A DNA stretch of 64,000 bases from Hahella sp. (lineage in GTDB: Bacteria; Pseudomonadota; Gammaproteobacteria; Pseudomonadales; Oleiphilaceae), in contig JANQMN010000076.1 of NCBI GenBank assembly GCA_028280065.1, positions 1 through 64,000 on the forward strand. Direction: 5' to 3'. The notes below the pieces were generated by a model. The model was not told where the DNA came from. It did not search any database and was given only the letters and a program-made list of their open reading frames with translations. The translations under genes and the position numbers were made by a program. Below, in pieces: positions 16,303 to 24,700 of this stretch; position 1 is the stretch's first letter, and each line of letters starts with the position of its first letter.

Positions 16303-17004
16303 ATGAATCGACTAATCGTTTTTGATCTTGGTGAAACCTTGATTTCATATGAAGGTGTTCCATTAAACTGGTCTGGTAATTACCAGCAAGCAATTTTAAA
16401 TGCCCTGGAAATCCTAGGCATAACGTCAAACGACGATTTACTAACGCTCGCCACATCAATCCTCAACTTTTACAACACCCGAAACTCACCCCGATTGTTT
16501 GAAGTTGAAGAAGGTGAAGTTCTCAAAAAAGTGGCTAAAGTTTTCGGAGCCGATTACATTGAGTTTGAAGCACTATTCTTTAGCTACTTTCAACGAAAGG
16601 CGCAGCCTGAAGCCACCGCCGAAAAAACGTTGGCAGAATTGAAGCGTAGAGGCGTTAAGTTATCGGTGCTGTCTGATGTTCCCTATGGGATGCCGAAGAA
16701 AATGCTGTTAAGTGATTTGGGTTCATTGGCAACTTGGTTTGATGATATCTGCAGTTCTTGCGAAGTCGGATTCCGCAAGCCACACCCTTATGGCTTACTT
16801 CACCAAATGCAAAAACATCATTCTTCGAAAGCAACTACTATTTTTGTCGGCAATGAGGCAAAGGACATAGAATGCGCTTTAAACGCTGGTGTCAAAAGCA
16901 TACTCCTGGATCCAACAGACCATCATCAGTTTGGTCAAACATTTAGCGTCAAATCGCTTTCTGAAGTAGATGAAACTTTATCTAGTACACAACCAGGAAC
17001 GTAG
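16303..17004 (+). CDS. HAD-superfamily hydrolase
   Basis: 233 residues. Motif I is LIVFDLGETL with the nucleophile Asp, motif II the Ser in SVLSDVPYG, motif III the Lys in FRKPHPYGLL, and motif IV lies in FVGNEAKDIECAL, where the usual GD is GN. A helical cap lies between motifs I and II. The family hydrolyses phosphate esters of small molecules; the substrate cannot be told from sequence. An in-frame ATG at 16279 would add eight residues, but HAD proteins usually begin just before motif I. Codon use and the following small genes suggest an accessory block. Confidence 0.8.
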   Translation: MNRLIVFDLGETLISYEGVPLNWSGNYQQAILNALEILGITSNDDLLTLATSILNFYNTRNSPRLFEVEEGEVLKKVAKVFGADYIEFEALFFSYFQRKAQPEATAEKTLAELKRRGVKLSVLSDVPYGMPKKMLLSDLGSLATWFDDICSSCEVGFRKPHPYGLLHQMQKHHSSKATTIFVGNEAKDIECALNAGVKSILLDPTDHHQFGQTFSVKSLSEVDETLSSTQPGT

Positions 17005-17064
17005 TTTCTGAGGAAGTACCAGCTTGGCACATGGTTCTAATTTACTGTTTAATCCAATCAAACT

Positions 17065-17595
17065 ATGCAGAGCATCGAGGAGCTAATACGCAAAGATGAA
17101 GTGCGACTGAAAGTCTTACATGCAGTAGCCTCACTGAATCTACCCGACTGCTATGTTGCCGCAGGCTTTGTGAGAAACCTGGTGTGGGATCACATACATG
17201 GTTTCGAGCAAACAGCCTTGAATGATGTTGACGTCATCTATTTTGATAAAACTAATAAACGATTGCCCAATAATATTCGTGACCAACTCAGCCATTTGCA
17301 GCCACAAATTGCTTGGGATGTAAAAAATCAACCTAAAATGCACTACCGGAACGGAGACACACCCTACGCAAACAGCGCAGATGCCATGACCTATTGGCCC
17401 GAGATTGAGACAGCAATTGGTGTAAGACTTTCTAACTTCGGTAAGTTAGAAATTTGTGTCCCCTTTGGCACAAAGTCTCTACTTGCAGGAAAAATCACGC
17501 ACAATCCTAAACGAACAAAGTCGGTGTTTTTATCAAGGGTTCAAGCCAAGAAATGGCTGGATATATGGCCGCTTCTCAGTGTGGTTTGTCGATAG
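17065..17595 (+). CDS. Nucleotidyltransferase family protein (DUF925/YitI type)
   Basis: 176 residues. Key blocks are CYVAAGFVRNLVWD, LNDVDVIYFD with the paired Asp of nucleotidyltransferases, a VRLSNFGKLEICVPFGTKSL stretch where this family has its third acidic position, and the terminal signature LLAGKITHNPKRTKSVFLSR. Length and both ends match the family, so the gene is complete. The acidic third-Asp region looks weak, so activity is uncertain. Members are found singly in accessory regions and the biological role is unknown. Confidence 0.8.
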   Translation: MQSIEELIRKDEVRLKVLHAVASLNLPDCYVAAGFVRNLVWDHIHGFEQTALNDVDVIYFDKTNKRLPNNIRDQLSHLQPQIAWDVKNQPKMHYRNGDTPYANSADAMTYWPEIETAIGVRLSNFGKLEICVPFGTKSLLAGKITHNPKRTKSVFLSRVQAKKWLDIWPLLSVVCR

Positions 17596-17601
17596 GCCAG
17601 A

Positions 17602-17706
17602 GTCTAAGCATGACGCTTTTGATCAGATACTTGAGGTTTATGGTTTAGCGCCCATGGAAGTAGCCGTTGTGGGATCGAGTGCCTTGAATCCGATCAGCAT
17701 GCTTAC
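17602..17706 (+). pseudogene. Fragment resembling a HAD hydrolase motif IV region
   Basis: Just after the nucleotidyltransferase stop, one frame reads KHDAFDQILEVYGLAPMEVA and continues VVGSSALNPI. This looks like the KPxPxxFxxIlxxxGLxPeevvvVGDsxxxDI region of a HAD phosphatase, with the GD replaced by GS. The frame has no start of its own and no further HAD sequence follows. It is probably the remains of a gene lost when neighbouring sequence was joined. It is not part of the intact HAD gene at 16303, whose motif IV region differs. Confidence 0.35.
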
Positions 17707-17754
17707 TTATCCACACACCTTAAATAGAATACGAATCCGCAATGAGGAACTACG

Positions 17755-18078
17755 ATGCCAGAAATGAATGAAAAACCTACACTTGAGGATTTTCAGAAAT
17801 ACGTTGCAGAACTTGAACTTGAGAGAGGCTTTTCTGAACAAGCAGCGAAAGAGAAATGCCTGTTACTTGGCGAAGAAGTGGGAGAACTATTCAAGGCTGT
17901 CCGCAAAGCAGAGGGGATTGCGATCGATCCCAATTCTAGAATCGGTGACATTGGTGATGAGTTGGTGGATATTTTTATCTATATATGTTCAATAGCGAAC
18001 CGATACGGCATTAACTTAGAGCAAGCGTTTTTGGCTAAAGAAGCCAAAAACAAAAAGCGCAAATGGTCAAATGTTTAG
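17755..18078 (+). CDS. MazG-like nucleotide pyrophosphohydrolase
   Basis: 107 residues, the size of single-domain MazG-like enzymes. The metal-binding pattern is visible as CLLLGEEVGELFKAVRKAEG (EExxE) and IGDELVDIFIYICSIANRYG (ExxD), on an all-alpha fold. The family hydrolyses nucleoside triphosphates or related pyrophosphates, often removing abnormal nucleotides. GAGGAAC lies just upstream of the ATG. It sits among other small accessory enzymes and shows no operon partner of known function. Confidence 0.85.
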   Translation: MPEMNEKPTLEDFQKYVAELELERGFSEQAAKEKCLLLGEEVGELFKAVRKAEGIAIDPNSRIGDIGDELVDIFIYICSIANRYGINLEQAFLAKEAKNKKRKWSNV

Positions 18079-18156
18079 AGGTAACACAAGTGCCATCAAT
18101 GCGAAATTTATAGTTGATATAGCCAACGCGACCCATTTCTTGAGAAAAAACATCCA

Positions 18157-18639
18157 ATGAGCAGAGCACCGTTAGTACTGGAAGAATACGATCCAACATG
18201 GACTAAAAAGTTTGAAGAGGAAAAAGAGTATTTATTGTCTATCGTTGGCAAATGGAACTTTGGTAGTGTCTAACATGTCGGTAGTACGTCTATTGCTGGC
18301 ATGGTGGCTAAACCGGTAATTGACATTATATTTGGTGTGAAGTCTCTAGAAGAGTCCAAACCAGCCATTGAAGTCTTGGAAAAAAGTGACTATGAGTATT
18401 GGCCTTATAAAGCCGATGCCATGCATTGGTTTTGTAAACCATCAGATGCGTTTCGAACCCACCACCTCCATCTGGTCCCGTTCGAAGGTGTCTTATGGCG
18501 ACAGCGCATCAAGTTCCGTGAGCTACTGCGATCAGATGAGAAACTTGCCGCCACGTATCCAAATGATCGTGAAACATATACAAAGAAGAAATCGCCTTTT
18601 ATTCAGAATGCTCTCCAAGAACATTTAGGGGCAGAGTAA
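18157..18639 (+). pseudogene. GrpB/UPF0157-family gene with one nonsense codon
   Basis: From ATG 18157 the frame reads MSRAPLVLEEYDPTWTKKFE and continues to WNFGSV. TAA at 18271-18273 follows, then in the same frame HVGSTSIAGMVAKPVIDIIF and on to the family's HHLHLVPFEGVLWRQRIKFR block. In relatives the position of the stop is the Glu of the EHVGSTS motif, so a single GAA-to-TAA change explains it. The rest is intact. The C-terminus runs into a direct repeat and ends there at 18639, so the original terminus may also have been replaced. GrpB proteins belong to the nucleotidyltransferase superfamily; function poorly known. Translation could restart at ATG 18301 but would lack the active-site motif. 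Confidence 0.85.
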
Positions 18640-18679
18640 AAACTCCAAATAAAAAACATTTAGGGTCAGTGTAAAAACT
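18620..18679. repeat. 25-bp direct repeat pair after the GrpB pseudogene
   Basis: AACATTTAGGGGCAGAGTAA... at 18620-18644 and AACATTTAGGGTCAGTGTAA... at 18655-18679 match at 23 of 25 positions, both ending in AAAAACT. The core resembles GGGTCAGAGTAAAAA, a motif I associate with ends of small REP or transposon-derived elements in gammaproteobacteria. The first copy supplies the stop codon and last residues of the GrpB frame. Confidence 0.6.
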
Positions 18680-18775
18680 ATTAATTAGCCAATCTTTTAT
18701 TTCGACTCAGGCATACTAAAAAATAGTGTAAGGTCATATCGATAAAGCTGTGCTTGTTAAAAAGAGGAAATTTAA

Positions 18776-19402
18776 ATGGAATGGTCAGTCTGGCTTGCGT
18801 TTCTGGTTGCAGCGACTCTGGTGTTGATTGTGCCTGGGCCAACGATTCTGCTGGTGATCACCCAATCGATTCAACATGGACGGGCCGCGGCGCTCTCCCT
18901 TGTTGGCGGTGTTGCACTGGGAGATTTTATAGCCGTATCTGCTTCGTTGCTTGGATTGGGAGTGATTCTCGCGACCTCCGCAATCCTCTTTAACCTTATG
19001 AAATGGGTTGGGGCTGCCTACCTTATTTATCTCGGTATTCAGATGTGGCGTTCCCCACCCGCGCTGGAGCCATCCGGACAACTTAATCGGGCCAGCGGAA
19101 TCAAGCATGCCAGAATGTTCGGTCAAGCTTGTTTGGTAACCGCATTGAATCCCAAGGGCATAATCTTCTTCATGGCCTTCGTCCCTCAATTTATTAATCC
19201 ACACGCACCTGCTACGCCACAGTTACTCACTATGGCAGCTACGTTTTTGATTCTTGCTGTTGTTAACGCTGGACTCTACGCATTTTTCGCAGCGGCAGTG
19301 CGGGATAAATTACAACGTCGCGATGTCAGGGCAGTTTTGCAGCGGGGTGGAGGTACGGCATTGATTGGTGCCGGTATCGCCACCGCTGCACTGCAACGCT
19401 GA
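18776..19402 (+). CDS. LysE/RhtB-family amino-acid exporter
   Basis: 208 residues, about six transmembrane helices. Family hallmarks are the N-terminal FLVAATLVLIVPGPTILLVI (PGP motif), a GVALGDFIAVSASLLGLG helix, KWVGAAYLIYLGIQMWRSPP and LVTALNPKGIIFFMAFVPQF. These inner-membrane exporters expel amino acids such as homoserine, threonine or lysine analogues; substrate not predictable. AGAGGAAA is correctly placed before the ATG. It stands alone, with no LysR-type partner regulator next to it. Confidence 0.9.
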   Translation: MEWSVWLAFLVAATLVLIVPGPTILLVITQSIQHGRAAALSLVGGVALGDFIAVSASLLGLGVILATSAILFNLMKWVGAAYLIYLGIQMWRSPPALEPSGQLNRASGIKHARMFGQACLVTALNPKGIIFFMAFVPQFINPHAPATPQLLTMAATFLILAVVNAGLYAFFAAAVRDKLQRRDVRAVLQRGGGTALIGAGIATAALQR

Positions 19403-19509
19403 TAGTGGCCGGTCAGGTAGGAAATTCCTTCTGTTTCTTTTCTGTTTTAAGGCTATAGCTGACCACTTCTTCGCAGTCTTGCAAGGACCGAATCAGACAC
19501 TAATGTGAG

Positions 19510-20814
19510 ATGAAAAACCGAAATCAATATACTGGTCCAGGCGCGGTTGCCATTTTGTTGACCGCCGTTGCTATAGCGGTGTGGGCTCTGCCATCAAACA
19601 CGTTGGTATACATCCGTGCCTATTTAGGAAATGAGGCTGATCAGATTGCGCTTTTCAAAGCTCAACCTGAGCATTCTCATTATGCTGATTGGATTAAAAA
19701 CCTTGCCAGGCACGAGCAACCTGAAGCTCTTTTTTTGTATGGGCGTTACTTATTGGATTATCAAAGGTCATCCCGCCATACTGCTGAGTCTTATATTGCT
19801 CGAGCAGCATCTTTGGGCGACCCAAACGCACAGATTGTCGAGCTACGCCGTTGGCATGAGCAGCAAAATTGGGAAACTCTGTACCAGTCAGACTGGCTTT
19901 TTGATAACAACGAAGCGCAAAGTTATCGACTTGATGGAGCGCTGCAGCTCGGCCACTATGCGCGAGCCAAACAGCTTGCTTCCGACCTGAATGCCGAGAA
20001 AGTATTGGAGGGATTAAACAAGCATCTAGTCGATATTGGCAATGCTTTGGGAGACTGGAGTGAAGCTATCAGCATGAGGCAGTGTCACGTTGCCGTGAGT
20101 TTTATTGGTAATGATTGGGACAGTTTGCAGGCAACCCAGGCACTTTTGGAAAAAATTCAGCAACATCCGCAGTTATCTAACTTACCTGTTTGCTGGCGGT
20201 TAGCCGGTTTACCACGCATCCCCTTTAATTGCAGCAGCAAAAATAGGTTAACCTGTGATCGTCACAGGATTGAGTCGGTATTGTCAGCCAATCACTTGGT
20301 TGTGGTAATGGCCGAAGGTGGGAAGGCCAACTTCGATAATGGAATTATGTACTTGCCAAGTTCTGCGCCTTTAGCGCTATTCAATCATGAGTTTTTTCAC
20401 TTCTTTGGTTTTACCGATGAGTATCCTTTAAAGGAGGACCTTGCAGAAGTCCGATGTTTACCACCGTGGTTGCTAGAAAAAGAGGTAGGGCGACCGGTTT
20501 ACGCTAACCTGGTATATATCGATAAAACCCGGTTGGCCAACTTCACGGCGAAACAAGCCGAAGCGTATATTAAGTCAGTTCTTCCCTGGAAGCCGATGCT
20601 GAAAAAATCTACATCATTGGTTCAACAGCAGGGCTCGGCACTTAAGTTAGGTACCCTCGATCCTTCTGTTGTGGGGATATTTCCTTCCGAGACTTGTCCA
20701 GGCGAAGGCTGGTACAAGCCGGTTTCACAATGGACCGCCATGCAGTATTTCGAACTACCGATGCCGGAACTTTATTGGCAGCTTCTTAGAGCTAAGATAG
20801 ATGAGTTGCACTAG
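19510..20814 (+). CDS. Membrane-anchored putative zinc metallopeptidase (HEFFH)
   Basis: 434 residues. One N-terminal transmembrane segment (GAVAILLTAVAIAVWALP) would anchor it facing the periplasm. About 60-200 is helical and Sel1/TPR-like (PEALFLYGRYLLDYQRSSRH). The C-terminal half carries ALFNHEFFHFFGFTDEYPL at about 290-308. This is a HExxH zincin motif followed by GxxDEY, as in M64-like and related gluzincin/metzincin proteins (HExxHxxGxxDEY). No close family is recognised. It follows the LysE gene at 107 nt but is unlikely to be functionally linked. It could degrade or process envelope proteins. Confidence 0.65.
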   Translation: MKNRNQYTGPGAVAILLTAVAIAVWALPSNTLVYIRAYLGNEADQIALFKAQPEHSHYADWIKNLARHEQPEALFLYGRYLLDYQRSSRHTAESYIARAASLGDPNAQIVELRRWHEQQNWETLYQSDWLFDNNEAQSYRLDGALQLGHYARAKQLASDLNAEKVLEGLNKHLVDIGNALGDWSEAISMRQCHVAVSFIGNDWDSLQATQALLEKIQQHPQLSNLPVCWRLAGLPRIPFNCSSKNRLTCDRHRIESVLSANHLVVVMAEGGKANFDNGIMYLPSSAPLALFNHEFFHFFGFTDEYPLKEDLAEVRCLPPWLLEKEVGRPVYANLVYIDKTRLANFTAKQAEAYIKSVLPWKPMLKKSTSLVQQQGSALKLGTLDPSVVGIFPSETCPGEGWYKPVSQWTAMQYFELPMPELYWQLLRAKIDELH

Positions 20815-21589
20815 ATGTTACAGCGGAACACATCTCGGAGAAGTTAATAAAATCTCTTATCTTTTCTTGCCCATGAAACTGATTCTTGGGACTTATTTTC
20901 TTACAGACTTTGGAATCGTGACCAAAAAGCCGCCGTCCTGGATTTGGTATGCACCCACCATCTTTTTTTGAAGCGTACTACTTATAGGGGTGTTTTTGGT
21001 GGCGATGGTACAGCAATATTGAATATCCCTCCTGTGACCCTCATGCAGCTAGACGGTAGTCAGATTTATCTGCTGAACAAAAGTAGGCGGGTCAAAGAAT
21101 GTGTTTTGGCCTAAACCGATTCTAAAGAAGAAACTGAAATTAAATGGTGTTAAACCCCGATAGGGGTTGTGTATTTTAGCCGGTGGTTTCAACCACCGGT
21201 AGAATGAACCTAATTTAGTCCTGAAGGGACGGTGTTGAAACGGACTGCCTTACGTCCCCCTTTCAGGGCTTTGGTTGGTGTTACCTGTTCCGGTGGTTGA
21301 AACCACCGGCTATACGCCATTTCCCCTTCAGGGAATAGACAAAACCGCGTGCGCAGGGCGCACCCTACAAATCAGAAATAATGGTCTGTTAACCATCGGC
21401 TATACGACAATGCTATTGGGAAAGCCCTATAAAGCAACGAAGCACGTAAATTGCCGGCAAATTCACAAACTCTCAGGGTTCCAACGAATTTACGACAGAA
21501 TCACCATAAAACAACAATATTTGGGCCATACTTTTCCTTAAGGTATGCCCGTTTGGTCCAATCTGAGTTTCGACAGCTAAACTATTAAA
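20815..21589. other. Non-coding stretch with palindromic repeats
   Basis: 775 bp without a credible gene. The first half (20850-21110) is AT-rich with short broken frames that may be decayed coding sequence. From 21150 it holds a hairpin AACCCC/GGGGTT, two copies of the palindrome CCGGTGGTT-NN-AACCACCGG, and a GTGCGC/GCGCAC dyad sharing GCGCACCCTAC with the palindrome at 963-991. It looks like a landing site for small repeated elements. Confidence 0.6.
21179..21310. repeat. Paired CCGGTGGTT/AACCACCGG palindromes
   Basis: Identical 20-bp palindromes at 21180-21199 and 21290-21309 (9-bp arms, 2-bp centre, TC and GA respectively) flank about 90 bp that contains CCTGAAGGGAC and CCCCCTTTCAGGG segments. 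The two copies are in opposite orientation at their outer TAGC/GCTA edges, so the unit as a whole is an inverted repeat. This resembles widespread REP-type elements; no transposase is nearby. Confidence 0.65.
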
Positions 21590-22300
21590 CTATTCAACAG
21601 CCTCAGAAATACCACGCAATATTGCTTTCTGACTTTCACGCGCCCTTTCAAACAAGGCCCGCCGCAAGGCAAATTTACCCTGAAACATATCCGGAAACGA
21701 TGCCAGGGAATGCGCCACTACTTCTTCCGGTGTTTCCGCAGAAAAATCGGCCTTACAGAGTATTTTTAAGGGATCGAGTTGCATGACAACCATGGAAACA
21801 GCCACGCTTCCAGGTATAAAGCTTTCAGAAGTAACAAGTTTTGGTTCGCTGAAGGCATTTACGCGGTTCAATACGATGTATTCCAACGCCAGTACCGACT
21901 CAAACTTTTCCTTGAATCCTTCTTCTGCGGTTTCATCTTGAATTATGGACCGTGGATTTTGCGGCGAGACCCAGTCCAGTGTTTCTTCCAAATCATGGGC
22001 TGAAGTGAGATTGAAAGGTAATTCGAGATTCGAATTATCTGGATCTATTAACCATTCTTGCATGGCAATGGTCATATTGTGGTTGGATCCGTAATAGGAC
22101 CATCTAAGCGGAGCTGTGACGCCTTCACATGCAGGGATTTCTTCATAATCTTCATCCTTGAGCGTTTTCGCCGCTGATACCAGTAGTTGTTTCTTTGCCA
22201 GTATTCTCGACTTATATTCATCCGCAACCTGCTGATGTGTCGGACCGCAGGCTGACAGCAACAGGAAAATCGACATCCAAGCGAAAACTCTTGTGAACAT
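21590..22300 (-). CDS. Lipoprotein of unknown function
   Basis: 236 residues from ATG 22300, which has an excellent AAAGGAGGG upstream; an open frame continues further upstream but without a start site. Signal peptide with lipobox LLLSACGP. The body is alpha/beta with few recognisable features: EWLIDPDNSNLELPFNL, SALxEYIVLNRVNAFSEPKL-like and a helical C-terminus RRALFERARESQKAILRG. I do not recognise the family. It stands alone, flanked by repeats on one side and a candidate small-RNA terminator on the other. Confidence 0.75.
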   Translation of the reverse strand: MFTRVFAWMSIFLLLSACGPTHQQVADEYKSRILAKKQLLVSAAKTLKDEDYEEIPACEGVTAPLRWSYYGSNHNMTIAMQEWLIDPDNSNLELPFNLTSAHDLEETLDWVSPQNPRSIIQDETAEEGFKEKFESVLALEYIVLNRVNAFSEPKLVTSESFIPGSVAVSMVVMQLDPLKILCKADFSAETPEEVVAHSLASFPDMFQGKFALRRALFERARESQKAILRGISEAVE

Positions 22301-22647
22301 TCTAAACCCTCCTTTCGCAATAACAGCCCCTTTCCTTATACCCGAAAAGTCACTCGGAACTTCTTGAAAATGTATTAATCGTATACATTCAGAATAGCAT
22401 TCCGAACTATTGGAGGCTAAGTTGGGAGTCCAGGCAAAAAAAATCCCGCTTAATGCGGGAATTAATGGTCCCCAGGGCAGGGAAATTGAAAGGATCACGA
22501 AAGCCAAAAAATGCTTTCCTACTCCTGTTAGCGACGCTTCATGCTAAAACCCTTAAAAAAATGTTAGGACTTTTTGGCTAACATCCAACCTCAATAATTT
22601 ACTATCCTATAATTAGACCAATTAGCGACTGTGGGAAGGGATCGACA
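22301..22647. other. Intergenic region with possible small RNA
   Basis: 347 bp between a minus-strand lipoprotein gene and a plus-strand small exported-protein gene. On the minus strand it contains an intrinsic terminator (22436-22460) not preceded by any gene, and further right a second hairpin (GTTAG/CTAAC near 22562-22582) followed by a T run on the minus strand. The lipoprotein promoter probably lies at 22340-22420, where TGTATACGATTAATACA forms a partial dyad. No protein-coding frame is convincing. Confidence 0.45.
22436..22460 (-). terminator. Intrinsic terminator without an upstream gene
   Basis: On the minus strand the hairpin TCCCGC-ATTAA-GCGGGA is followed by eight T residues. No gene on the minus strand ends just to its right, so it may end a short untranslated transcript of about 100 nt starting near 22560. 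Confidence 0.7.
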
Positions 22648-22974
22648 ATGAACACCCATAACATCAGAAAAATAATGACAACTTCACTTTTTGGGTTTTT
22701 GTTTGTTGCCACTGAGATTGCTTTTTCGGTATCTCCCTGGCTTTGCCATGAAGGAGCTAGTCTAAAGAACTGTTACCAGGATATCGCTGCGAATAGGCAG
22801 TCCGTTGGGATTAGTGGTAGCGCCTATGGACAAAGCTCTGACACTTCAGATACTCCGGAACTAAACGCACCCGCTACTCCTGAATCGGCGTCCGGAAAGG
22901 TACACAGTGACTGCGAGGATGCCCATGCTTCTGAACTACCAAGTAGCTGGGTTAACGCTAACGAATTCAGTTAA
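22648..22974 (+). CDS. Small exported protein, unknown
   Basis: 108 residues with AAGGG upstream of the ATG. The N-terminal 30 residues form a signal peptide or anchor (TTSLFGFLFVATEIAFSVSP). The rest is low-complexity, rich in Ser, Asp, Thr, Pro and Ala, with three Cys (WLCHEG, NCYQD, SDCED). A good hairpin follows at 22989-23011, supporting a real transcription unit. No family recognised. Confidence 0.5.
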   Translation: MNTHNIRKIMTTSLFGFLFVATEIAFSVSPWLCHEGASLKNCYQDIAANRQSVGISGSAYGQSSDTSDTPELNAPATPESASGKVHSDCEDAHASELPSSWVNANEFS

Positions 22975-23518
22975 GTGAAATTACAGACACCGGTTTACTT
23001 TGCAAACCGGTTGCTTTATCCACAGAGGGAAGCAAGGCGGTACTTAGATCAAATTGCTTCCTGGTACTTATCGAAAATGCCTTGAATTTCCGGGCGTAGT
23101 GAAATCTCGCCATTCACTAGAATCAGCAGGTTTTTCACCCTCTCGCAAACTGACCTATGTCAAGGGATGAATGCGGATGCGTTCGTTTTCCTAGAATCCA
23201 ATACTCTCGGATTTTGCGCAATTCTCAATGTATTTCCCTAGTCTTCCAGTTTCAGAGAGGCCCTTCGGGGACCATTTCTAACACGGTCAATTGGTCATCA
23301 GGGAATGGCAAATTTCGGTCATTTATTTGATTTCAAACGTATTTTTCTGCACACAAGAAACTGTCCGAAGATGACCGTTTCTAACTAATCCCTACACTTC
23401 TCTTTCACGCTCACTAACATCTACGGCAAATCGCGCACCGGCATACCTGGCTGTATTCAGGTCTGTGCGACGTGATTTCAGGAGAAATTAGCAAGTTGGA
23501 ATACCGTCGAGTAAGAAC
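22975..23518. other. Intergenic region upstream of the AraC gene
   Basis: 544 bp. After the terminator at 22989-23011 no gene is evident. On the minus strand near 23050-23130 a short frame starting GTG with CGAGAGG upstream reads VKNLLILVNGEISLRPEIQG and stops after about 27 residues; it could be a gene remnant. The remainder should contain the promoter of the AraC gene at 23519. Confidence 0.4.
22989..23011 (+). terminator. Probable terminator of the small exported-protein gene
   Basis: ACCGGTTT-ACTTTGC-AAACCGGT forms an 8-bp stem 15 nt after the stop at 22974. Only a weak T-rich tail (TGCTTTAT) follows. Confidence 0.5.
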
Positions 23519-23965
23519 ATGAGTCACACCACGAACTTGAGATTTATAGAAAGAGAGCAAGAGGAGCAATCGAAACTCTCGGTCGCCATCAAGAAGACAA
23601 TCAATGTCTACATAAAGTATCCAATGGAAGAGAAAGATCAACGTTTCCTGACCAAAGTGTTTACTTTGATCGAAGGAAACATTGCCAACTTCCATTACAG
23701 CATCAGAGACATAAGCCACTCACTTGACATCTCTGAATCTCAGTTGCGCCGGCGAGTAAAGGCATTAACCGGATTGAGTCCGGTCAAGCTCATACGCCAT
23801 GTTCGGCTGCTCACCGCTTCAGAAATTCTCCTTAGCGGTTCAAGTGTTAAACAAGCGATGCATCAAACCGGTTTTGACAACGCCTCCTATTTTGGGGAGA
23901 TGTTCAAAAACCTACTCGGCACTACACCCGGTGCCTATGGCAAGGAGCGGGAACATAAGCCCTAA
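23519..23965 (+). CDS. AraC-type DNA-binding protein lacking a sensor domain
   Basis: 148 residues. The C-terminal 100 are a clear AraC double helix-turn-helix: FHYSIRDISHSLDISESQLR, RRRVKALTGLSPVKLIRHVR, then QTGFDNASYFGEMFKNLLGT and TPGAYGKERE. The N-terminal 45 residues (FIEREQEEQSKLSVAIKKTI) are too short for the usual ligand-binding cupin domain, so it is either a stand-alone HTH like SoxS/MarA or has lost its sensor. It lies 71 nt before the thioesterase-MMPL-barrel genes in the same direction and probably regulates them. Confidence 0.8.
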   Translation: MSHTTNLRFIEREQEEQSKLSVAIKKTINVYIKYPMEEKDQRFLTKVFTLIEGNIANFHYSIRDISHSLDISESQLRRRVKALTGLSPVKLIRHVRLLTASEILLSGSSVKQAMHQTGFDNASYFGEMFKNLLGTTPGAYGKEREHKP

Positions 23966-24036
23966 GTCCATTTTCTAACGAACCAACAACTTAACCCTAT
24001 GTTTTATCAGGCAAAAAGAAGTAATAGGAGTGCCCA

Positions 24037-24675
24037 GTGAACCTGTATTTTCGATTAATATTAACTTTGTTGCGAAATCTGTTTAAGCAAAAGATTCATC
24101 CGATGGAGAGCACCAAGACCCATTTTCGCGTGCTTCCTTGGGATATTGATGCATTCGGTCATCTAAACAACGGCAGATATCTGCAGATAGCCGATGTTGC
24201 CCGTGTCGACTGGTTGCGCAGAACAAGAATCCTGGATACGGCGGTAGGCAACCGCTGGGGAGCTGTACTGGGTGGAAACTTCATTCGTTACTGCAAGGTG
24301 CTGCGGCCTTTTCAGAAGTTTTCCGTGACCACCAGGGTTTTATCCTGGGAAACGCGCTGGATTTTTATCGAGCACCGCTTTGAAGACCATAATGGTAACT
24401 TGGTTGCCATAGGTTATTCCCGCGCCGCCCTCAGATCGAAAAGGGGCTGGGTCACCACCAAGCAAATTACCGATGCCGTTGTTCCCGGTTTAGAAAGCCC
24501 TGAACACTCTTCCATCATCAAGCTTTGGCTAGCGGCTGACGACGCGCTGGTAGAAAGTACCGATTTTGGTCATATCTCCAAAGTGCAGTCACCTACCCCA
24601 TCCATCGTCAAAACAGAAAAGTTTCGAGCATCGGGTTTTGACGAAAACCTCTCGCAACGCTGCGTTAACTATTAG
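24037..24675 (+). CDS. Hotdog-fold acyl-CoA thioesterase-like protein
   Basis: 212 residues, GTG start with AGGAG 7 nt upstream. A hydrophobic N-terminal helix (LYFRLILTLLRNLFK) precedes a hotdog domain: VLPWDIDAFGHLNNGRYLQI, with the Asp and His-Leu-Asn-Asn of the 4HBT family, VLRPFQKFSVTTRVLSWETR and WIFIEHRFEDHNGNLVAIGY. The family hydrolyses acyl-CoA thioesters in the cytoplasm. It is followed by the MMPL-LolA gene at 25 nt, so it is likely to supply or release the acyl group of the lipid moved by that transporter (inference). Confidence 0.8.
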   Translation: MNLYFRLILTLLRNLFKQKIHPMESTKTHFRVLPWDIDAFGHLNNGRYLQIADVARVDWLRRTRILDTAVGNRWGAVLGGNFIRYCKVLRPFQKFSVTTRVLSWETRWIFIEHRFEDHNGNLVAIGYSRAALRSKRGWVTTKQITDAVVPGLESPEHSSIIKLWLAADDALVESTDFGHISKVQSPTPSIVKTEKFRASGFDENLSQRCVNY

Positions 24676-24700
24676 GTTTTAGTGGAACAGGTTTAAAGAT

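Noticed and set aside
16279-18700. Integron cassette array
   Set aside because: The small genes are cassette-like, but no attC-type sites with conserved core sequences could be seen and no integrase is present.
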